Source of the DNA: Cohaesibacter gelatinilyticus
GTDB taxonomy: Bacteria > Pseudomonadota > Alphaproteobacteria > Rhizobiales > Cohaesibacteraceae
DNA: 64,000 nt
Assembly (NCBI RefSeq): GCF_900215605.1
Contig: NZ_OBEL01000002.1
Location: 434,001-498,000, forward strand
Reading direction: 5' to 3'
Positions within the stretch are counted from its first letter, which is position 1; each line of letters starts with the position of its first letter. The position numbers and the translations under genes are program-made. Shown piece by piece: positions 58,613 through 64,000 of the stretch. Under the pieces are notes generated by a model, which searched no databases, was not told the DNA's origin, and worked only from the letters and a program-made list of their open reading frames with translations.

Positions 58613-59461
58613 TCAGCCCACGCTATCCGTCTCTCTCAATCGCTTGGCATAATCGGCTGGGGAGCAGCCGACGATGCGTTTGAAGGCGTTGATGAAGTGG
58701 GATTGGTCGAAATAGCCAAGCTGCAAGGCAAGGTCCGAGAAAGTCTCCTCACCGCTTGCGCAATTGGCAAGGGCGTTATGGATGCGAAAGCGCTCGATCA
58801 CCGCTTTGGGCGTCATGCCAAGATGGGCTTCGAATTGCCGTTGCAACGTCCGCTCGGTAAGGCTGAATTCTGTCGCCAGATCAGCCACACGAAACAGATC
58901 CCCATGCGCCTCGATGAAGGCGGTCATCTGGTTCACACGCCGGGCAACATCGGATACCGGCTTTGCCACATCGCACAAATTGCGCAAACTGGCGGCGATA
59001 TCCTCCCTCGTAGGCAGTCTCCCATTCACACCTTCCAAAGGCTGCAAGATGTCTGGCGCAAGGAAGCTGGTTGCGGGGGCAAAGCCATCAGTCAGTTCCA
59101 CCGCTGGACCGTCATGAAAGGCCCCTTGAAAAGCGGATTTGAAGCGAAAGCCAACCACCCAGCCGGAGCCTTGCAAGGGATATTCAAAATAGCTGCGCGT
59201 ACAGCCAAACAATGCCGAGCCCCGACACTGGTCCACCACCAGATTGAACAGCGGAAACGGCACCGTGCGCTGCATATGCTGTTGCCCGTCCGGCATATCC
59301 CAAGCCACCATCCAGACATGCTCCAGCCATGGCACAAGATCGGGCTGAGAGGGCACAAACTGCCTGATGGACAGATGTTTGCGGGTTGGATCATCCACCA
59401 CCACGCCACGTGTGATGGGCAGTTCCCGTTCAACCAATGTGATTTTGTCGGCTTTTTCCAA
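58613..59461 (-). CDS. AraC family transcriptional regulator (DUF6597-like N-terminus)
   Basis: 282 residues from a TTG with GGGAGG five bases upstream; extending to 59539 would overlap the divergent GST gene. The N-terminal half (QFVPSQPDLVPWLEHVWMVAWDMPDGQQHMQRTVPFPLFNLVVDQCRGSALFGC) looks like the DUF6597-type sensor of this subgroup. The C-terminal HTH is HGDLFRVADLATEFSLTERTLQRQFEAHLGMTPKAVIERFRIHNALANCASGEETFSDLALQLGYFDQSHFINAFKRIVG. It is divergent from the glutathione S-transferase gene, which it probably regulates. Confidence 0.88.
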   Translation of the reverse strand: MEKADKITLVERELPITRGVVVDDPTRKHLSIRQFVPSQPDLVPWLEHVWMVAWDMPDGQQHMQRTVPFPLFNLVVDQCRGSALFGCTRSYFEYPLQGSGWVVGFRFKSAFQGAFHDGPAVELTDGFAPATSFLAPDILQPLEGVNGRLPTREDIAASLRNLCDVAKPVSDVARRVNQMTAFIEAHGDLFRVADLATEFSLTERTLQRQFEAHLGMTPKAVIERFRIHNALANCASGEETFSDLALQLGYFDQSHFINAFKRIVGCSPADYAKRLRETDSVG

Positions 59462-59514
59462 GAGCCCCTCCCGGCCACGCGCTACGGTGCCGCAAAGCAA
59501 ATGAAGAGGCCCCG

Positions 59515-60132
59515 ATGATCCGTCTATACCATTGCCCACAAACCCGTTCCACCCGCATTCTCTGGCTGCTGGAAGAGCTCGGCGCCCGCGATCAGGTCCA
59601 GCTGGAACTGGTCTCCATCCGCCCCGGCCAATCCGCGCCGAAAAGTCCCCACACCGAGGGCAAAGTCCCGCTGCTGGAGCATGATGGCGTGATGATCCGA
59701 GAGTCCGGTGCCATTGTGCAATATCTCAATGATCTCTTCCCCGATGCTGGCCTTGCACCCGGCATCAGCGATAAGGAGCGCGGGGCTTACTTAAGCTGGC
59801 TGCATTATTATGGCGGCGTGATCGAGCCGGTGCTGACCATGCATATGTCGTCCATGGAGCCAGATAAGCTTTTCACTTCCACCTTCCGTGGCTTTGAAGA
59901 GATGGAAGCTTGCCTCAATGATCAACTCAGCAAACATCCTTTCCTGCTGGGCGATCATTTCTCGGCAGCCGATATCCTCATCGCCGCCCCCTTCATCTGG
60001 TTCCCCGTCATGGCCCCGAAGGCTGGGGCCATACAAAGCTGGCTCCAGCGCTGCGCCACCCGTCCGGCCTTTGCCAAGGTGACCGAGGAAGACACAGAAT
60101 TCCAGACAAAAATGAAGAATCTGGCTCATTGA
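59515..60132 (+). CDS. glutathione S-transferase
   Basis: 205 residues. The N-terminal thioredoxin-like domain IRLYHCPQTRSTRILWLLEELG contains the Ser/Cys region used for glutathione activation. TEGKVPLLEHDGVMIRESGAIVQYLNDLFP has the cis-Pro of KVPLL and the E-S motif that holds glutathione. The C-terminal helical domain has HPFLLGDHFSAADILIAAPFIWF, with the conserved N-capping Asp. Probably detoxification of an electrophile. It is divergent from the AraC regulator. Confidence 0.92.
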   Translation: MIRLYHCPQTRSTRILWLLEELGARDQVQLELVSIRPGQSAPKSPHTEGKVPLLEHDGVMIRESGAIVQYLNDLFPDAGLAPGISDKERGAYLSWLHYYGGVIEPVLTMHMSSMEPDKLFTSTFRGFEEMEACLNDQLSKHPFLLGDHFSAADILIAAPFIWFPVMAPKAGAIQSWLQRCATRPAFAKVTEEDTEFQTKMKNLAH

Positions 60133-60356
60133 GCAGACGAATTATCGCCGACAATTCAGATGGATACCGGATCACGAAGCGCATCATGTAACAATCCATA
60201 GTCTTTTGCAGGGTGCGACAAAATGGCACAAATTGATCACACGTGTGAGGGGAAATGTCGACAAAACAATATCTTGAATTGCGAACATACAAAACCACCT
60301 TCTCTTTTGGACAAGTTTTGGTAAGTCCTTGTTAACTTAACGAGAGCACAGAATGG

Positions 60357-60373
60357 GGGTGTATATAACACCC
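60357..60373. promoter_or_regulatory. small hairpin upstream of the second chemoreceptor
   Basis: GGGTGT-ATATA-ACACCC forms a perfect six-pair stem about 50 bp before the start codon, followed by GAGAC...GTCTC. It may lie in the 5' leader or promoter. The role is unknown. Confidence 0.3.
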
Positions 60374-60421
60374 TACCCCTGAGACGGATCAGTCTCACTT
60401 TCAATTAAGGCTCTTTAAAAA

Positions 60422-62524
60422 ATGTCGCATAACTCGATGAGCGTGGACACGCGGGCAAGCATCGATGGCGCGCACAAAAACGCCAAAGATCTCACTAGTT
60501 CCAAATCTTCTTCTCTCTTTTCCAAATTAAAGATAGGCCCCAGAATTTACACGGGTTTTGGACTTGTCCTGACCACAATGGTCGGCCTTGGTTTCTTTTC
60601 CATCATGGAGCTGAGAAACCTGGATGACAGTTTTCTGAAATATGAAGACATGGCGGGTGACTCCCGCCTGGTTTCCGCTATCCAGCGTTCAGTCGTTGAA
60701 ACACAACTGGCCGCACGGGAGTTTCTGGCAACCTCTGATACTAAGGAAAAATCCCTATTCGAAACAAACTTTGCAAAGCTGGATGCATTGGCAAAGCAAG
60801 CCAAAGGTGAAATCTTCAAACCCGAACGGGTGGAACTTCTAAGCCGCGTTTCCAGACAAATGAATGACTATGGTAAGGGTTTCTCGGAAATAGCTACCCT
60901 TCTTGATCGGCGTAATGAATTGCTCTACTCGGATCTGTCGGTCTCCGGCATGGATATCCGCATTTGGCTCACCCAGATCCGCGAAGGCGCCTTTGACGCC
61001 AATGATTATGAATCCGCCAGTCTTGCTGGCGTGGCTCAGGAGCATTTGCTGCTTGCTCGTCTGTATGTAATGAAATTTCTCGACGACAACAGCAAGGAAA
61101 GCATGGATCGGGCCAATCAGGAGCTGGCCGCCCTGGGTCAGAAACTGACCGATCTCGGAGCCAGCCTGGAAAATCCGTCACGCCGGGCCCTTTTGGCAAA
61201 AGTCCAGAAATCCGCACCCAAATATCAAGCATCTTTCAACGAACTGACAGAAATCATCTTCAGACGCAACAAGATCCGCAAAACCATTCTGGACAATGGC
61301 GCGACGCAGATGATGGCAAATACCAATGCCATCGAAGCCTCTGCCCAAAAAGACGAGAAAATTCTTCTGCAAGATGTAAGCGATACATTGCTTGATGCTG
61401 AAAATGCCATGATGATTGTCGGTGCACTGGCTGTTCTGTTCGGCCTGATTGCAGCCTTTGTCATTTCTCGCGGCATCACCAGGCCGGTTCTCGATCTGAC
61501 CAGCGTCATGGACAAACTTGCACGCAATGACTTTACCATTCATGTGCCGGGCAAAAACCGTGGAGATGAATTGGGCCAGATGGCTGGGGCCGTTGAGGTC
61601 TTCAAGCAGAATGGCATTCGCGCCCGCGAGCTGGAGGCCGAGCAGGCCACTGCCAAACAGCGCGCAGAAGAAGAAAAACATGCCATGATGCTGCAAATGG
61701 CCGACGATTTTGACAGCCATGTCGGCGGCATCGTGAATGCGGTCTCCTCTGCATCGACCGAATTGAGCACCACCGCCAGAAGCATGGCAGACGTCTCCGA
61801 GGAAACCTCCTCTCAGGCCACAGCAGCCTCTGCTGCATCCGAGCAAACCTCTTCCAATGTGCAGACGGTTGCCACGGCCACCGAGGAAATGACCTCGACC
61901 ATAGCCGAGATCAGCCAGCAGGTGGTACAGGCATCGCAATCGGCAAGAGATGCCGTGACCAAGGTGGATGAGACCAACGGCCAGATGCAATTGCTGGCGG
62001 AAACAGCCAACAAGATCGGCGAGGTGGTCGAGATGATCTCCACCATCGCAGAGCAGACCAATCTGCTCGCCCTGAACGCAACCATTGAATCAGCACGCGC
62101 CGGAGAAGCCGGCAAGGGCTTTGCCGTGGTCGCCGGAGAAGTCAAGGATCTGGCAGGCCAAACCGCCAAGGCAACCGACGAGATTGCGCAGCAAATCACC
62201 GGCATTCAAAACGCCACCCAGCAAGCGACCCTTTCCATGGAACAGGTCAGCCATGTGATCCAGCAGGTGGATGAAATCTCCTCGGCCATTGCAGCGGCCA
62301 TGGAAGAGCAAAATGCAGCCACCCATGAAATTGCCGACAGCATTCATCAGGCAGCAGAGGGCACGCAAGTGGTGAATGACAATGTCAGGGCGGTCTCGGA
62401 CGCATCCCAGGAAGCAGGCGCCGCGTCAGCCCAGGTCCAATCAGCTGCGGGCGAACTCGCCCAACAGGCCTCCATCCTGAAAGACGAAGTCGGCAAATTC
62501 ATTCAACAGGTCAGAGCAAGCTGA
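60422..62524 (+). CDS. methyl-accepting chemotaxis protein
   Basis: 700 residues. An N-terminal cytoplasmic stretch (1-35), a membrane helix ([21 protein letters not shown]) and a helical periplasmic sensor (about 65-325, HBM-like in length) are followed by a second helix ([24 protein letters not shown]), HAMP and a signalling domain. The tip is [44 protein letters not shown]. The length of the periplasmic part suits a helical bimodular sensor for organic acids, but this is inference. An AAGG site precedes the ATG. Confidence 0.93.
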   Translation: MSHNSMSVDTRASIDGAHKNAKDLTSSKSSSLFSKLKIGPRIYTGFGLVLTTMVGLGFFSIMELRNLDDSFLKYEDMAGDSRLVSAIQRSVVETQLAAREFLATSDTKEKSLFETNFAKLDALAKQAKGEIFKPERVELLSRVSRQMNDYGKGFSEIATLLDRRNELLYSDLSVSGMDIRIWLTQIREGAFDANDYESASLAGVAQEHLLLARLYVMKFLDDNSKESMDRANQELAALGQKLTDLGASLENPSRRALLAKVQKSAPKYQASFNELTEIIFRRNKIRKTILDNGATQMMANTNAIEASAQKDEKILLQDVSDTLLDAENAMMIVGALAVLFGLIAAFVISRGITRPVLDLTSVMDKLARNDFTIHVPGKNRGDELGQMAGAVEVFKQNGIRARELEAEQATAKQRAEEEKHAMMLQMADDFDSHVGGIVNAVSSASTELSTTARSMADVSEETSSQATAASAASEQTSSNVQTVATATEEMTSTIAEISQQVVQASQSARDAVTKVDETNGQMQLLAETANKIGEVVEMISTIAEQTNLLALNATIESARAGEAGKGFAVVAGEVKDLAGQTAKATDEIAQQITGIQNATQQATLSMEQVSHVIQQVDEISSAIAAAMEEQNAATHEIADSIHQAAEGTQVVNDNVRAVSDASQEAGAASAQVQSAAGELAQQASILKDEVGKFIQQVRAS

Positions 62525-62537
62525 TATCGATTAGGTC

Positions 62538-62579
62538 CCACCCAGCGGATAGATCATGTTATGACTATCTGCCGGGTGG
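62538..62579 (+). terminator. hairpin after the second chemoreceptor gene
   Basis: CCACCCAGCGGATAG pairs with CTATCTGCCGGGTGG at 13 of 15 positions, 13 bases after the stop. No T tract follows. Confidence 0.55.
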
Positions 62580-62672
62580 CCATACCTGTCTGTTGAATGA
62601 AAACCATATGGCCACGTTTTCCTTTGAACCCGGAACGCACAATCTTACTATCCACTTGTCACAAAGAAAAAG

Positions 62673-63608
62673 ATGCTGAGCCCTTCAACGATCAAACGAT
62701 TATCCTCTGTGGACCCTCTCTCGGATTATCAATCCAGCAAGAACGAGCTGCTCGGCAGCAAGTCCATCACCATTGAGCAGCAGAAAACGGATAGCTGGTC
62801 CCTGTCTCACAGCATTGAAGACGGTATCGAGCGGGTCGTGGTCAAACCATCCATACCATCCAAACGTCCGGCTCTGGTCATGCAACATGGCATGTGGCAT
62901 AGCGCTTCCTGCTGGCGGGATTGGCAAATTTGGCTTGCCGAATGTGGCTGGGAAAGTCATGCCCATTCGCTGCCCGGCCATGGCCGTTCTCCAGAGCAAA
63001 GGACCGTACCAGAGTGCTCATTGGCCTATTATCTTCGTTTTCTGGCAGATGAGATCCAGCGCCATGACACGCCACCAATCCTGATGGGTCACAGCATGGG
63101 TGGCGCACTGACCCAATGGTATCTGAAATATGTCGGCCCACTCCCGGCCATGGTGCTGGTCGCATCCTGGACGTCTCATGACATCCTCAAGGACAGCCTT
63201 TGGAATGCCATGAAGATTGATCCGTTGGGCACATGTCTCTCACCCTTTCTCGGCTGGCGCTTTCAGTTTCGAAATGATCAGGCCGTTCGCAAATGGTTCT
63301 TCACCAAGGGCAATGATGAGGCTGCACAAAAGCTGAGACCCGAGCTTGGCCCGGAATCCGAGATCGTCTTGATGCAACATCGCGCCCCTATCTGGACACC
63401 CCCAGCCGCAGGACAAATGCCCATGCTCTGGCTTGGCGCAGAAGAGGACGCCATCATCCCCGACGCAGCATCTCGCCGCGCGGCCAACCATTATGGCGCC
63501 GACTATCTATCCATTCCCGATGCTGGCCATGATCTGATGCTGGAACGAAATGCCAAGCAAAGCGCCCTACAGATCGACGCATGGCTAAAGGAAGCGCTCG
63601 ATCTGTAG
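62673..63608 (+). CDS. alpha/beta hydrolase
   Basis: 311 residues. VMQHGMWHSASCWRDWQIWLAECGW (oxyanion loop), SLPGHGRS, ILMGHSMGGALTQWYLKY (nucleophile Ser), MLWLGAEEDAIIPD (acid) and IPDAGHDLMLERNAK (His) are all in place. The first ~55 residues are a non-conserved extension (DPLSDYQSSKNELLGSKSI) without a signal peptide, so the true start may be later. Substrate unknown. A strong terminator lies 65 bp downstream. Confidence 0.85.
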   Translation: MLSPSTIKRLSSVDPLSDYQSSKNELLGSKSITIEQQKTDSWSLSHSIEDGIERVVVKPSIPSKRPALVMQHGMWHSASCWRDWQIWLAECGWESHAHSLPGHGRSPEQRTVPECSLAYYLRFLADEIQRHDTPPILMGHSMGGALTQWYLKYVGPLPAMVLVASWTSHDILKDSLWNAMKIDPLGTCLSPFLGWRFQFRNDQAVRKWFFTKGNDEAAQKLRPELGPESEIVLMQHRAPIWTPPAAGQMPMLWLGAEEDAIIPDAASRRAANHYGADYLSIPDAGHDLMLERNAKQSALQIDAWLKEALDL

Positions 63609-63665
63609 CCTCACCCCCTCACTGACCTCAGCCCAAGAGAGGCCGTCCGCCTTCATAACCAGTCA

Positions 63666-63998
63666 TCAATTGCAGTCTCGCTCAGAGACTGCGCGTTTTT
63701 TCTCCAATCGGCGCAACCAGTCATCAAGATCTTCCCGATGCGCATTGGCTTGCTCAATTTTGCCCCAAATCATGTCGGGGTCGCCGCCCAACCGTATATG
63801 GGTGTCCATAAGCTGTCGTAGCAAACTACGATCTCCTAATGGCACTTTTCCATCAAGGATCATCTGCTCCAGCTCCGGCAAAAACTGCGTGGCTGCCTCT
63901 CCAGCCTTGCAAAGCCCACGAAGCGCTCGCCAATAGCGATCCCAATCTACATCGTCTTCACTATTGATCACTCCCGTTTGAATGATGGCCCGAAACTG
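63666..63998 (-). CDS. hypothetical protein, truncated by the window end
   Basis: The frame is open from the right edge of the window to a stop at 63666, so the start lies outside or near 63971 (a GTG without a good ribosome site). The visible 110 residues are helical and charged (DVDWDRYWRALRGLCKAGEAATQFLPELEQMILDGKVPLGDRSLLRQLMDTHIRLGGDPDMIWGKIEQANAHREDLDDWLRRLEKKR). No family recognised. Its last codons contain the convergent terminator of the hydrolase gene. Confidence 0.65.
   Translation of the reverse strand, partial: QFRAIIQTGVINSEDDVDWDRYWRALRGLCKAGEAATQFLPELEQMILDGKVPLGDRSLLRQLMDTHIRLGGDPDMIWGKIEQANAHREDLDDWLRRLEKKRAVSERDCN
63672..63701 (+). terminator. Rho-independent terminator of the alpha/beta hydrolase gene
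   Basis: GCAGTCTC and GAGACTGC form a perfect eight-pair stem with a five-base loop, followed by GCG and TTTTTTT. It overlaps the 3' coding end of the convergent gene. Confidence 0.8.
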
Positions 63999-64000
63999 CT

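Overview
The window reads as chromosomal DNA of an alphaproteobacterium, most likely a marine member of the Hyphomicrobiales. The evidence is the gene families present (TRAP transporters, DCC and DUF898 proteins, autotransporters, LysE exporters, several chemoreceptors), the moderate GC content, and palindromic repeats with a CGAAAA...TTTTCG core of a kind common in rhizobia-like genomes. The genus cannot be fixed from the sequence alone; a Cohaesibacter-like organism would fit. No rRNA, tRNA or CRISPR array was seen.

Layout. 0-9 kb: small housekeeping and stress genes (cytochrome b561, EF-hand protein, LysE exporter, DUF2235 hydrolase, lipoprotein, Bcr/CflA-type efflux pump, NUDIX hydrolase, DCC protein). 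9.2-15.6 kb: a compact sialic acid locus, with a divergent NanA lyase, a GntR/FadR regulator, a three-part TRAP transporter, NanE epimerase and a NanK-like ROK kinase. It takes up N-acetylneuraminate and converts it to N-acetylglucosamine-6-phosphate. 15.7-24.5 kb: regulator/enzyme pairs (WYL, MarR, LysR) with palindromic operators in their intergenic spaces, mixed with gene remnants (LysE fragment, chimeric fragment, IS5-type transposase fragment). 24.5-27 kb: an AT-richer patch of unknown genes with a duplicated 52-bp gene junction that looks like a toxin/immunity-type cassette scar. 27-44.5 kb: TVP38 protein, SDR, Crp-type regulator, a NarX/NarL-like two-component system, an autotransporter, a cluster of SecDF-head/DUF1963 proteins, a chemoreceptor with a rhodanese, and an unusual papain-like peptidase fused to an alpha/beta hydrolase. 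44.5-48.3 kb: a phage-derived patch with small minus-strand genes (one of them DUF550), a non-coding control region with a repeat array and a large palindrome, and a lone terminase small subunit. 48.3-64 kb: GGDEF-EAL protein, DUF898 and long-TPR pair, two AraC regulators, a second autotransporter with an Ig-like domain, a glutathione S-transferase, a second chemoreceptor and an alpha/beta hydrolase.

The most unusual content is non-coding. Five long mosaic palindromic elements (R1-R5, about 260-490 bp) lie between 29 and 44.5 kb. Four of them fill the gap between convergent genes. They share an invariant core but differ by module inversion and by exchange of hairpin stems that keep their base pairing. 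A second family (E1-E6, with solo and partial copies) sits directly at stop codons and shares a CGAAAA-core hairpin with the first. Separately, 47.15-47.52 kb holds about 13 copies of a GACCCTTT motif spaced near one helical turn, then a 55-bp two-tier palindrome, then three inverted copies of the motif. This looks like an origin or control region next to an orphan terminase small subunit.

Start codons were chosen by Shine-Dalgarno spacing where possible. Several genes (nanA, marR, terS, the AraC gene at 58.6 kb, the sensor kinase) appear to use GTG or TTG. Family calls rest on reading motifs by eye; no database search was run.
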